Shown here: positions 9,062-17,599 of the stretch, one piece after another
Layout: each line of letters opens with the position of its first letter
Numbering within the stretch: the stretch's first letter is position 1
NCBI GenBank assembly: GCA_963785735.1
Contig: CAWAWJ010000001.1
Location: forward strand, 1,922,001-1,986,000
Source: REEB95 sp963785735
GTDB taxonomy: Bacteria; Pseudomonadota; Alphaproteobacteria; ATCC43930; CGMCC-115725
Direction: 5' to 3'
Length of the DNA stretch: 64,000 nucleotides
Position numbers and translations under genes: made by a program
The notes under the pieces: generated by a model
Told to the model about the DNA's origin: nothing
What the model saw: the letters and a program-made list of their open reading frames with translations, nothing else
The model's database searches: none

Positions 9062-11266
9062 ATGGAATCCGTGCCGGTGCCTTTCAACGCATCCGCGACC
9101 CTCGATTTGATCCGCCGCAACGCCAGCCGGCTTGGCGCGCTCGCGCTTGGATTGATGTTGGTGTCCGCCTGGACCGGTGCGTCGTTGGCGCAGGAACCGC
9201 CCCCGCCGCCACCCGGAAGCGCGACCGAGGAGATCGTGGTCGTCGCGCAACGCATCGGCGCCGTCAACACGGTCAAGAGCGATGTCGGAGCATCGAGCTA
9301 CAGCCTCGGCAGCCAGGCGATCGAAGCGCTGCCCGGCGGGGCCGACGCCTCGCTCAGCCAAGTGCTTTTGCAAGCGCCCGGCGTCAACCAGGACAGCGCC
9401 GAAAACGCCGAGCTCCATATCCGCAACGAGCACGCCAATGTGCAGTACCGCATCAACGGAATCCTGCTGCCGGAAGGCGTCAGCTTCTTCGGCCAAGGCT
9501 TCAGCACCCGGCTCGCCAGCTCAATCGAGCTCATCACCGGCACCTTGCCGGCGCAGTACGGGCTGCGCACCGCCGGCATCGTCGATATCGAGACCAAGAG
9601 CGGCAGTTTCGCGCCCGGCGGATCGGCCGGCATTTATGGCGGGAGCTATGACACGATCAATCCGAGCGTCGAATATGGCGGTTCGGTTGCCGGCTACAAC
9701 TATTACGTCGCGAGCGACTACCTGCAAAGCAGCCGCGGCATCGAGCCGCCGACGCCCAATTACAACGCTATCCACGACGACACCGAGCAGACCCACGCCT
9801 TCCTCTATCTCGACAAGCCGGTGGATTCCTCGGCGCGGATCAATGTGCTCGCCGGCACCTTCGACGGGCTGTTCCAGATCCCGAACAATCCGGGACAGGC
9901 GACGAATTTCACCATCAACGGCAACGGCACCTACGATTCGGCGCAACTCACCGAGCATCAGACCGAAACCAGCACCTACGGGATTCTTTCCTATCTGCAA
10001 TCGCGCCAGGATTTGGATTTCCAGGTTTCGGGCTACACCAAATACAGCACGCTGCATTTCCATCCGGATTTCTACGGCGACCTGTTGTTCAACGGCATCG
10101 GCCAGGAGGCGTTGCGCCAAAGCTTCGTCAACGGCGTGCAGGCCGATGGCAGCTACATGGCGATTTCGGGCCACACCTTCCGCGCCGGGCTGCTGATGGA
10201 AGCGGAACGGACCTCCGCCGACACCAACTCCTATGTCGAGCCCAGCGCCGGCCCAGACACGCCGTTCAGCATCGTCGGCGACAGCGCCAAGACCGGTTGG
10301 ACCTATAGCGCCTATGCGCAGGATGCGTGGAAGCTGACGCCGGACTTCACGCTCAATTACGGCGCACGTTTCGACGTGGTGAACGCCTATACCCAGGAGA
10401 ACCAGATCAGCCCGCGGCTCAACGGGGTCTGGCTGCCGACGCCTTCGACCACATTGCATGCGGGCTACGCCAATTATTTCACGCCGCCGCCCTTCGAGGA
10501 GATATCGAGCACCAACATCAATCAGTTCAACGGAACAACCGCCAGCTGCGCCGCAACGACGGGGACTTGCATCAATTCGCCGGTCAAGGCCGAGCGCTCG
10601 CAATATTTCGACGCCGGGGTGGAGCAGGAGATCATGCCCGGCCTCAAAGCCGGCATCGACCTCTATTACAAATATTCGCGCAATTTAATCGACGAAGGGC
10701 AGTTCGGCGCGCCGGTCATTCTGACCCCGTTCAATTACCATGTCGGATTCAACAAAGGCGTCGAGCTCACCACCACCTATGAGCGGGGCAATTTCTCCTA
10801 TTACGGCAATCTCGCCATCGCCGAACAGAAGGCCGAGGGCATCACGTCGGCGCAGTTCAATTTCTCCAGTACGCCGGCCAATGGCTGCCCGGAATCCGAT
10901 CTGCAATACGCCGCGACCCACCTGGTCAACACCGACCACAGCCAGCTGATGACCGCCTCGGCGGGCATGTCCTATCTCTGGTACGCGACGCGCTACAGCA
11001 TCGACGTCATCGCCGGTTCGGGCCTTCGCACGCAAAATCCTGGCGATTGCTTCAATCAAGGCACGGTGCCGTCCTACGAGCAGGTCAATCTCGGCGTCTC
11101 GCACCGCTTCGAAAACGTGCCGGGCGGCGCCATCGACGTCAGTTTCAACGTCATCAACGCTCTCGACGAAACCTATCTGCTGCGCTCGGGCTCGGGCGTC
11201 GGCGTGTTCGCCTCGCAATACGGGCCGCGGCGCTCGTTCTTCATGGGCCTGAGGAAGGAATTCTGA
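9062..11266 (+). CDS. TonB-dependent outer-membrane receptor
   Basis: A 734-residue outer-membrane receptor. A signal peptide ends at about GASLAQ; the plug follows with EEIVVVAQRIG (TonB box region), a secretin-like LSQVLLQAPGVNQDS, and IELITGTLPAQYGLRTAGIVDIETKSG, the plug segment before the barrel. The C-terminus ends ...FMGLRKEF, with the terminal phenylalanine of barrel proteins. Four cysteines in the barrel half could form two loop disulfides (CAATTGTC and a later pair). Ligand unknown. The start at 9062 is chosen because it begins the signal peptide; an upstream ATG at 9032 is possible. TonB, ExbB and two ExbD genes follow directly, so the receptor has a dedicated energy system. Confidence 0.9.
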   Translation: MESVPVPFNASATLDLIRRNASRLGALALGLMLVSAWTGASLAQEPPPPPPGSATEEIVVVAQRIGAVNTVKSDVGASSYSLGSQAIEALPGGADASLSQVLLQAPGVNQDSAENAELHIRNEHANVQYRINGILLPEGVSFFGQGFSTRLASSIELITGTLPAQYGLRTAGIVDIETKSGSFAPGGSAGIYGGSYDTINPSVEYGGSVAGYNYYVASDYLQSSRGIEPPTPNYNAIHDDTEQTHAFLYLDKPVDSSARINVLAGTFDGLFQIPNNPGQATNFTINGNGTYDSAQLTEHQTETSTYGILSYLQSRQDLDFQVSGYTKYSTLHFHPDFYGDLLFNGIGQEALRQSFVNGVQADGSYMAISGHTFRAGLLMEAERTSADTNSYVEPSAGPDTPFSIVGDSAKTGWTYSAYAQDAWKLTPDFTLNYGARFDVVNAYTQENQISPRLNGVWLPTPSTTLHAGYANYFTPPPFEEISSTNINQFNGTTASCAATTGTCINSPVKAERSQYFDAGVEQEIMPGLKAGIDLYYKYSRNLIDEGQFGAPVILTPFNYHVGFNKGVELTTTYERGNFSYYGNLAIAEQKAEGITSAQFNFSSTPANGCPESDLQYAATHLVNTDHSQLMTASAGMSYLWYATRYSIDVIAGSGLRTQNPGDCFNQGTVPSYEQVNLGVSHRFENVPGGAIDVSFNVINALDETYLLRSGSGVGVFASQYGPRRSFFMGLRKEF

Positions 11267-11824
11267 ATGGCCGTCTATCGCGTGCCGCGGCTCACGACCG
11301 CCCGGCTGGTGGGGCTGGGCTTCGTCGTGCTTATCCATGTGGCGCTGATCTACGCGCTGGTGAACGCGCTCGCCCATCGCTCCATCGATCTGCTGCAGCG
11401 GCCGGTCGAGGCCCGCATCATCGCCATTCCGCCGCCGCCCGAACCCGCCAAACCGCCACCGGCGCCCAAACCCTTCGTGCCGCCGCCCGAGGTGCAGCTG
11501 CCGAGCGCGCTGCCGCCAGGGCCGACCGCGATCACCGGCAGCGGCAGCGTGCCGCCCATGGTTGACCGCGCCGGAAGCCGCGACCCCGACTATCCGGCGA
11601 ATGCCCGGCGTGCCGGCGAAGAGGGCTCGGTCGTGCTGCAAGTGCTGGTCGGCACCGACGGTCGCGTGCTCGACGCCAGGCTCGCGCAATCCAGCGGTTT
11701 CCCCGATCTCGACCGCGCCGCGATTGACGGCATCAAGAGCAATTACCGTTTTACCCCCGGCATGATCGACGGGCAGAAGCGCGAGATGTGGCACACCTTG
11801 AAATTCACCTGGAAACTCAGATAG
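11267..11824 (+). CDS. tonB: TonB energy transducer
   Basis: A 185-residue TonB. One N-terminal membrane anchor (LGFVVLIHVALIYALV), a proline-rich periplasmic stretch (PPPPEPAKPPPAPKPFVPPP), and a C-terminal TonB domain with DYPANARRAGEEGSVVLQVLV and a final WHTLKFTWKLR. The ATG follows the receptor stop without a gap. It transmits the proton-motive force from ExbB/ExbD to the receptor encoded upstream. Confidence 0.9.
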   Translation: MAVYRVPRLTTARLVGLGFVVLIHVALIYALVNALAHRSIDLLQRPVEARIIAIPPPPEPAKPPPAPKPFVPPPEVQLPSALPPGPTAITGSGSVPPMVDRAGSRDPDYPANARRAGEEGSVVLQVLVGTDGRVLDARLAQSSGFPDLDRAAIDGIKSNYRFTPGMIDGQKREMWHTLKFTWKLR

Positions 11825-11835
11825 GCAGGCACACC

Positions 11836-12675
11836 ATGATCCTCATCCGACCCTTCACGTTCTTGCGGCATTGCTGCGCCGGTCTCGCCTTGGCGGGATT
11901 CTTCCTGGCCGCGGTTCCGGCTACCGCCCAGGCGCAAACCAACCCGCCGGCCGCCGCGACGGCGCCGCCGGCGATCAACGACGCGACCGAGCAGGTCGAA
12001 AATCCCTACGGCCTGTCAGCCTTGTGGGCGAGCGGCGATTTCGTCGCGCGGGGCACGCTGCTGGCGCTGGTCATCATGTCGCTCGGCAGCTGGTACATCA
12101 TGATCACCAAATGGATCGAGCAGACCCAGCTGTTGCGCCAGGGCTTGCGCGCCAATGCGACCTTCTGGAGCGCCACGTCCTTGCGCGAAGGCGCCAACCG
12201 GCTCGACCCGGACAGCGCCTTCCGTCTGGTGGCGGAGGACGGCATGCAAGCGGCGCAAAACTACGAGGGCAGCCTGGCGAAGGAAGTCGATCTCAATTCC
12301 TGGATCTTGATGTCGCTGCAACGCTCGATCGATACGATCAACAACCGGATGCAGGTCGGGCTCGCCTTCCTGGCGACGGTCGGTTCGACCGCGCCCTTCG
12401 TCGGATTGTTTGGCACGGTGTGGGGCATCTATCACGCACTCACCGCCATCGGCATCGCCGGGCAAGCGAGCATCGACGTGGTCGCGGGTCCGGTCGGCGA
12501 GGCGTTGATCATGACGGCGCTCGGCCTCGCGGTCGCGGTGCCGGCGGTGCTCGGCTATAACTGGATGGTCCGGCGCAACAAGGTGGCGATGGACCGGGTG
12601 CGCGGATTCGCCGCCGATCTGCACACCATGCTGGTCGGCGGCAAGGCGGCGAAATCCGCCGTGCGGGGGTCTTAG
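11836..12675 (+). CDS. exbB: ExbB/TolQ-family proton channel subunit
   Basis: A 279-residue inner-membrane protein of the MotA/TolQ/ExbB family. It has a cleavable-looking N-terminal signal segment ending in TAQAQ, as many ExbB proteins of TonB systems do, then a first helix (GTLLALVIMSLGSWYIMI) and the two conserved helices LAFLATVGSTAPFVGLFGTVWGIYHAL and ALIMTALGLAVAVPAVLGYNWM, each quoted only in part as the family signature. Start at 11836 gives the signal peptide; the earlier ATG at 11788 lies inside tonB. The exbD gene starts right after its stop. Confidence 0.9.
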   Translation: MILIRPFTFLRHCCAGLALAGFFLAAVPATAQAQTNPPAAATAPPAINDATEQVENPYGLSALWASGDFVARGTLLALVIMSLGSWYIMITKWIEQTQLLRQGLRANATFWSATSLREGANRLDPDSAFRLVAEDGMQAAQNYEGSLAKEVDLNSWILMSLQRSIDTINNRMQVGLAFLATVGSTAPFVGLFGTVWGIYHALTAIGIAGQASIDVVAGPVGEALIMTALGLAVAVPAVLGYNWMVRRNKVAMDRVRGFAADLHTMLVGGKAAKSAVRGS

Positions 12676-13128
12676 ATGGCGCCCCATCGCGGTCTATTCG
12701 ACGAGCCGAGCGACAGCCACGCTCTTTCCGCCGCGATCAACACGACGCCGCTCGTGGACGTCATGCTGGTGCTGCTCATCATTTTCCTCATCACCATCCC
12801 GGTGGTGACGCATGCGGTGGCGGTCAAGCTGCCCAATGAGGTGAACCAGCCGACCCAGACGAGGCCCGACAACATCGTCATCGCCATCGACAAGACCGGC
12901 CGGATCTATTGGAACAACGAAATGGTGAGCGACCGCGCCGTGCTGCTGGCCCGGCTTAAGGCGCGCGCGGTCAACCAGCCGCAACCCGAGGTTCATATCC
13001 GCGCCGACAAGGACGTGGATTATGAATTCGTCGGCCGTGTCATTGTCGATTGCCAGCGCGCTGGAATATCCAAGATCGCTTTCATCACGCAACCCGAACG
13101 CGGCCCGGCCGCGCCGGCGGCGGAGTAG
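12676..13128 (+). CDS. exbD: ExbD/TolR-family protein, first copy
   Basis: A 150-residue biopolymer transport protein. A cytoplasmic N-terminus, one transmembrane helix with the membrane aspartate in NTTPLVDVMLVLLIIF, and a periplasmic domain ending with the RADKDVDYEFVGRVIVDCQRAGI segment. The aspartate of VDVML is the proton-carrying residue in the family. It starts immediately after exbB and is followed five bases later by a paralogue. Confidence 0.92.
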   Translation: MAPHRGLFDEPSDSHALSAAINTTPLVDVMLVLLIIFLITIPVVTHAVAVKLPNEVNQPTQTRPDNIVIAIDKTGRIYWNNEMVSDRAVLLARLKARAVNQPQPEVHIRADKDVDYEFVGRVIVDCQRAGISKIAFITQPERGPAAPAAE

Positions 13129-13133
13129 GGGCC

Positions 13134-13556
13134 ATGGCGATCAAGCTGCGCGAACACAAGGGCGAGGACGAGCTGATGGTGGACATCAACACGACGCCGC
13201 TGATCGACGTCATGCTGGTGCTGCTCATCATGCTCATCATCACCATTCCGGTGCAGACCCATGCGGTGAAACTCGACATGCCGCGCGACCAAAAGCCGCC
13301 GATCGCCAAGCCGGTGGTGGTCGATCTCGCGATATCGGCCGACGGGACGATCAGCTGGAACGGGGGCGCGGTTCCCGACCGGGCCTCGCTGGAACGCGAC
13401 ATGCGGAACGCGGCGAGCGCCATCCCGCAGCCCGAAATCCACGTCGCTGCCGACCGGCGCACGAAATATTCCTATGTCGCGATGGTGCTGGCCGAGGCGC
13501 AGCGTTCGGGCGTGGTCAAGATCGGCATCGTCGCCAACCAGCAATATATGGAGTGA
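13134..13556 (+). CDS. exbD: ExbD/TolR-family protein, second copy
   Basis: A 140-residue paralogue of the preceding ExbD, sharing NTTPLIDVMLVLLIMLIITIPV and the VAADRRTKYSYVAMVLAEAQ periplasmic segment. Start at 13134 is used because it gives the normal MAIKLREHKG N-terminus; the frame is open further upstream inside the first exbD. Two consecutive exbD genes are known in some TonB systems (for example exbD1-exbD2 of Xanthomonas); the second copy may tune coupling for a subset of substrates. Confidence 0.92.
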   Translation: MAIKLREHKGEDELMVDINTTPLIDVMLVLLIMLIITIPVQTHAVKLDMPRDQKPPIAKPVVVDLAISADGTISWNGGAVPDRASLERDMRNAASAIPQPEIHVAADRRTKYSYVAMVLAEAQRSGVVKIGIVANQQYME

Positions 13557-13563
13557 TGCGCCT

Positions 13564-13824
13564 TTAGCCGAGCAGCGGCGCGCCGCAGAAGGGACAGACC
13601 GCCTTGGCGAGCAGCGCCTGCTGCTCCGCCGGGGAGAGGTTTTCCTGCTGCAATAGGCGCCGCAAATCCACCAGCAATTGCTTGTGGCGTTGAACCTCGT
13701 CGCAGGCAACCGCGCTCGCATCCTTGCCGCATTCACGCATGGTGAAGGCGCTTGATGTGCCGGCGAGCGCGGCCAAGCCCGCGCCGCTCAGCGCGGTGGT
13801 GGCGAGGAAGCGGCGGCGGCTCAC
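13564..13824 (-). CDS. small Tat-type exported protein with four cysteines
   Basis: An 86-residue protein starting at a GTG (13824), giving VSRRRFLATTALSGAGLAALA, a twin-arginine-type signal with the SRRxFL core. The mature part has two cysteine pairs, CGKDASAVAC and CPFCG near the C-terminus, with a helical Q/L/E-rich stretch between them. No family recognised. It ends seven bases from the second exbD on the other strand and starts four bases after the stop of the next small gene, so the two are probably co-transcribed. Four cysteines suggest metal binding or disulfide chemistry; that is inference. Confidence 0.6.
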   Translation of the reverse strand: MSRRRFLATTALSGAGLAALAGTSSAFTMRECGKDASAVACDEVQRHKQLLVDLRRLLQQENLSPAEQQALLAKAVCPFCGAPLLG

Positions 13825-13828
13825 CAGA

Positions 13829-14149
13829 TTACCAGTTCGAATTCGGAACCGTGCGCGAAACCGCCGGATTGCCGAAGAATTGCTGCTGCAGCGCGGGCGA
13901 CATGCCGGAATTATAACCGGAGCCGCCATTGATCGTCATGGTGGTGCTGCCGAAATGCATGACACTCGAGTTGCCGCCATCGCCGCCGGCGAGGTGGTTC
14001 GCCATGGCGTCGGTGGTCTCGTCGGGATCCGAGAAGCGCGGCGAGCCGTCGGGGTTGGTGCCGGTGTGCTGTATCTCCCAGGCAAAAGCCGCGGGCGCGA
14101 TCGTCACCGAAGCCGCCACCAGAGCCGCCAGCCAAAATCCCTGCCGCAT
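13829..14149 (-). CDS. small exported protein of unknown function
   Basis: A 106-residue protein with a clear signal peptide (MRQGFWLAALVAASVTIAPAAFA, cleavage after AFA). The mature protein is rich in Gly, Ser, Asn and Asp and has no cysteine. I recognise no family. The ATG at 14149 is chosen for the signal peptide; longer starts at 14161 or 14269 would bury it. It precedes the four-cysteine Tat protein by four bases and lies convergent to the TonB operon. Confidence 0.5.
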   Translation of the reverse strand: MRQGFWLAALVAASVTIAPAAFAWEIQHTGTNPDGSPRFSDPDETTDAMANHLAGGDGGNSSVMHFGSTTMTINGGSGYNSGMSPALQQQFFGNPAVSRTVPNSNW

Positions 14150-14330
14150 GATTGTCCCCATCCGCCAATGCCGAACCGATGATCCATTATAGGCTGAAAA
14201 TGGCGCTTTTCTCCACTCCATCGAATAAAAGGCTAAAATAAAAGACAGGGTGAAGGAGCCGGGCTCCAAGGGCGCTTGGAATTAGGCCGCGTCCCATGGT
14301 CTAAAGAAGCCGAAGGACAGGGGTTTTCTG

Positions 14331-16064
14331 ATGGATATCTCGCCGATCGCCGAGGCCGATCGCGCCGCCCGCATCTGGCAGAGCGCCGAAAAGGGCCCCG
14401 TGCGCCTGGGCAGCGACCGGCACAGGGCGATGTTCAGCCAAATGCTGCTCGACACCTTCAATCCCTATAAGCCCGCCGTGATCGATTGGCCCAAGCTCGA
14501 TGACGAGGCGCGCAACCGGCTGGTGAGCCTGCCGATCTGGGACATCGCGGTGCAGACCGAGGGCAAGGCCAAGCTACGCGTCATGACCTATGCCGGCGAG
14601 GTCGCCGATCCGCTGCTGCGCAAGGCGGTTGAATTGAATGGCTTCGAGGAAGGCCGGCACAAGGACGTGCTCGCCAACATGGTCCAGGCCTACGGCATCA
14701 AGCTCGCGCCCGAGCCGCCCTACGAAAAGCCTCGCGACCCGGAATGGGCCTTCATGGTGACGGGCTACAGCGAATGCATCGACAGCTTCTTCGCCTTCGG
14801 ACTCTTTGAGGTGGCGAAGCGCTCTGGATTTTTTCCGCCGGCGCTGGTCGATACCTTCGAGCCGGTGATGCAGGAGGAGGGGCGGCACATCCTGTTCTTC
14901 GTCAACTGGGTGGCATGGCACAGGCGCAACATGAAATGGTGGCGCCGGCCCTGGTTCGCGCTCAAGATTCTGGGTGTATGGGCGTTCCTGATCTGGGAGC
15001 GCATTGGCATCGCGCGCGGCATCGGCGGCGCGCCCGGCGCCGACAACAACTTCACCGTCACCGGCAGCAAGCAAGTCGGGGTCGATATCGACGCCGCCGA
15101 TCTCATGGATATCTGCCTCGCCGAGAACGACCGCCGCCTCGACGGCTACGACGCGCGCCTGTTGAAGCCGCGTTTCGTGCCGCGGATGGTGCGGTTGGCG
15201 CGCCGCTTCATGGGCAAGAAGAACGAGGTCGTCATCGGCTCCGAGGCGCACAAGGAGGCGTTCTGCCGACACTTCAAGGAAACCTATCAGGATTACGATC
15301 CCGAGACACTGCCCTGGCCCGAACTCGACGAGGCCGCCTTGAAGCGCCTGCGCTCGGTGCCGTTCTGGCAGGAAGTGTTGCACACGGAACAACGCGCAGG
15401 CGCCATCGTCAAAGCCTTCACCGAGACCATCGAGGATCCGGTGGTGAAAGACGCGGTGGCGCTGCAAGGTTTCGAGGAGGCGCGTCACGCCGATCTCATT
15501 CGCGTGATGATCAAGCGCTATGGCATCGACGCGACCGAAACGCCGTTGGAACCGTTGTCGCCGGACATCGAGACCGCGTTCAAGGATTTCGGCTATGGCG
15601 AATGCGTTGATTCCTTCCTGGGCTTCGGTGTGTTCAAATTCGCGCGCGAGGCGGGTTTTTTGCCGGACACCATGTTCGCGATCTTCGACCGGCTGATGTA
15701 CGAGGAGACGCGCCACATCGTCTTCTTCGTCAACTGGATGGCCTATAACGAAATGCGGCAGGGCCGAGCCGCCGCCTGGCGCCGCGGCCTGACCTCGCTG
15801 CGCTACTATTACCGCGCGCTGAAGCGCCTGGTCGGCACGGCGCAGCGCGGCGCCAAAATCAACGACGGCAAGGATTTCTCGGCGACGCAAGCGAGCGTCT
15901 TCCTTGAAGGCTTCACCTTCCGCCGCTTTCTCGAGAATTGCTACGGCGAGAACGCAAGGCGCATGGAGGAATTCGACGAAGGATTGCTGCGCCCGAGTTT
16001 CTTGCCCAAGCTCGGCGCGGTGGCGCTGTCGAGCCTGCGGCTGTGGAGTTTCCGCGCGTCATGA
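14331..16064 (+). CDS. tandem ferritin-like di-iron protein (two full repeats)
   Basis: A 577-residue protein built of two copies of one roughly 240-residue ferritin-like domain. Each copy carries four carboxylate/histidine ligand segments with the same spacing: E77, E107xxH110, E148, E183xxH186 in the first and E353, E383xxH386, E424, E459xxH462 in the second, an exact offset of 276. Around them the copies share FEExRH, ECxDSFxxFG and EExRHIxFFVNW. All ligands of a non-haem di-iron site are kept in both copies. Hydrophobic stretches lie between the ExxH of copy 1 and the linker (about 208-226). No substrate is known to me. The stop overlaps the start of an HpnL-like gene by ATGA. Start at 14331 follows GAAGGACAGGGG. 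Confidence 0.75.
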   Translation: MDISPIAEADRAARIWQSAEKGPVRLGSDRHRAMFSQMLLDTFNPYKPAVIDWPKLDDEARNRLVSLPIWDIAVQTEGKAKLRVMTYAGEVADPLLRKAVELNGFEEGRHKDVLANMVQAYGIKLAPEPPYEKPRDPEWAFMVTGYSECIDSFFAFGLFEVAKRSGFFPPALVDTFEPVMQEEGRHILFFVNWVAWHRRNMKWWRRPWFALKILGVWAFLIWERIGIARGIGGAPGADNNFTVTGSKQVGVDIDAADLMDICLAENDRRLDGYDARLLKPRFVPRMVRLARRFMGKKNEVVIGSEAHKEAFCRHFKETYQDYDPETLPWPELDEAALKRLRSVPFWQEVLHTEQRAGAIVKAFTETIEDPVVKDAVALQGFEEARHADLIRVMIKRYGIDATETPLEPLSPDIETAFKDFGYGECVDSFLGFGVFKFAREAGFLPDTMFAIFDRLMYEETRHIVFFVNWMAYNEMRQGRAAAWRRGLTSLRYYYRALKRLVGTAQRGAKINDGKDFSATQASVFLEGFTFRRFLENCYGENARRMEEFDEGLLRPSFLPKLGAVALSSLRLWSFRAS

Positions 16065-17053
16065 AACTGGCCGCGATTCTCGCCGCGATCGCCGGCGTCA
16101 TCCTCGGCATTTGCGTCGTGGGATATTACGGTTTCGGCGCGGTGGTGGACGCGCTGCTGACGATCGGCTGGGGCGGTTTCGTTATCATCTGCCTCTATCA
16201 TCTGGTGCTCTATGGATTGCTGGGATTGTGCTGGTGGGTGATCGTGCCGCCACCGCGCAGCGCGAAGCCCTGGGTCTTCACCGTCAGCCGCGCCGTCCGC
16301 GATTCTGGCTCGGAAGTGCTGCCGCTGTCGCAGATCGGCGGCTTCGTCATGGGCGCGCGGGCGGCGACGTTGCTCGGCGTTGCCGGCCCGGCCGCCGTCG
16401 CCACCACCGTGGTCGATGTCACCATGGAGATGCTGGCGCAGCTCGTCTATATCGCGCTGGGGCTTGGGCTGCTGGTTTATGCGCGGCCGGGAACCGATCT
16501 GGCCTATGGCGTCGGCGCCGGGCTTGCGGTGACATTGGCCGTCGCCATCGCCTTCATCGTGGCGCAACGCCGCGCGCTTGGCCTGTTCGAAGGCTTCGCT
16601 AAGCGCATCGCCCATCAATCGCTGCCGGCGGCGACCGCGCGCATGAAATCGGTGCAGGACGCGATCCATGCCTGTTATGAGCGTCCGTCCGGACTGGCGC
16701 AGGGTTCCGCGCTGCATGTCGCCGGCTGGATCGCCAACGGCATCGAGGCCTGGATCGCGCTTTCGCTCATGGGCGTGCCGATCGGCCTGGCGGCGGTGCT
16801 GACCATCGAAAGTCTGCTCTATGCCGCGCGCAGCGCCGCTTTCTTCGTGCCCAACGCGCTGGGCGTGCAGGAAGGCGTCTATGTCATGCTGGGCGCGCTT
16901 TTCGGCCTGCCGCCCGAGACCATGCTCGCGCTCTCGCTGTTGAAGCGCGCGCGCGACATCGTCATCGGCGTGCCGGTGCTGCTTTTCTGGCAGGCACTGG
17001 AAAGCGGACGGCTGTGGAAGCGCCGCGTGCGCCCGGCCCCGGCCGCCGAATAA
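16061..17053 (+). CDS. hpnL: HpnL-like flippase-like membrane protein (UPF0104 fold)
   Basis: A 330-residue polytopic membrane protein of the lysylphosphatidylglycerol-synthase transmembrane (flippase-like) family. The segment DSGSEVLPLSQIGGFVMGARA, quoted in part, and the VDVTMEMLAQLVYIALGLG helix match the hopanoid-associated HpnL subgroup as I remember it. A later AARSAAFFVPNALGVQEG is a general family motif. The start ATG at 16061 is coupled to the di-iron gene by ATGA; an earlier frame opening at 15938 is inside that gene. No other hopanoid gene is in the window, so a role in lipid or hopanoid transport is inference. Confidence 0.65.
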   Translation: MKLAAILAAIAGVILGICVVGYYGFGAVVDALLTIGWGGFVIICLYHLVLYGLLGLCWWVIVPPPRSAKPWVFTVSRAVRDSGSEVLPLSQIGGFVMGARAATLLGVAGPAAVATTVVDVTMEMLAQLVYIALGLGLLVYARPGTDLAYGVGAGLAVTLAVAIAFIVAQRRALGLFEGFAKRIAHQSLPAATARMKSVQDAIHACYERPSGLAQGSALHVAGWIANGIEAWIALSLMGVPIGLAAVLTIESLLYAARSAAFFVPNALGVQEGVYVMLGALFGLPPETMLALSLLKRARDIVIGVPVLLFWQALESGRLWKRRVRPAPAAE

Positions 17054-17056
17054 CCG

Positions 17057-17488
17057 ATGTCGCGCATCACGGCCGCCGAGTTCGAGGCGATTTTGCGCGC
17101 GGGCGCGCCCTTCGCCGCCGCCTTGGGGATCGAGACGGTGGAGTTGTCGAGCGAGCGAGCGGTGTTCCGGCTGCCCTATCGCGCCGATTTCCTGCGCCCT
17201 GGCGGCACCATCAGCGGGCCAATGATGATGGGGCTCGCCGATCTCGCCATGTATGGGGCGGTGCTGGCGGCGATCGGGCCGGAAGAGCTCGCCGTCACCA
17301 CCAATCTCAACATCAATTTCCTGCGCAAGCCGCCGCCGAAGCCGCTGATCGCCGAGGCGCGGCTCCTGAAGCTGGGAAAGCGCTTGGCGGTGGGCGAGGT
17401 CGAGATTTACTCCGAGGGCGATACCGAGATGGTCGCCCATGTCACCGCCACATATTCGCTGCCGCCCAAGCCCAACGGAAATTCTTAG
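17057..17488 (+). CDS. hotdog-fold thioesterase, PaaI family
   Basis: A 143-residue single hotdog domain. The catalytic-region segment reads FLRPGGTISGPMMMGLADLAMYGAVLAAIG, shown here only as the PaaI-type GGxxxGxxxxxxxD pattern, followed by TTNLNINFLRKPPP and the closing strand VGEVEIYSEGDTEMVAHVTATY. It most likely hydrolyses an acyl-CoA thioester. It starts three bases after the HpnL-like stop and may be part of that transcript. Substrate unknown. Confidence 0.82.
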   Translation: MSRITAAEFEAILRAGAPFAAALGIETVELSSERAVFRLPYRADFLRPGGTISGPMMMGLADLAMYGAVLAAIGPEELAVTTNLNINFLRKPPPKPLIAEARLLKLGKRLAVGEVEIYSEGDTEMVAHVTATYSLPPKPNGNS

Positions 17489-17514
17489 GGTATTTAGATA
17501 CCTCATACATTCGC

Positions 17515-17543
17515 TTGACGGGAAGGGGCTTGGCCCTTAGGGT
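17515..17543 (+). promoter_or_regulatory. sigma-70 promoter of rplM-rpsI
   Basis: TTGACG (17515-17520) is followed after 17 bases by TAGGGT (17538-17543), in the 111-base gap before rplM. The strong -35 with a weaker G-rich -10 is common in alphaproteobacterial ribosomal promoters. Confidence 0.5.
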
Positions 17544-17599
17544 GCGCGACCTCGACCGAAGCTCGGCCGGAATCCCGAAGAAATCCCCAAAGAACTCCT

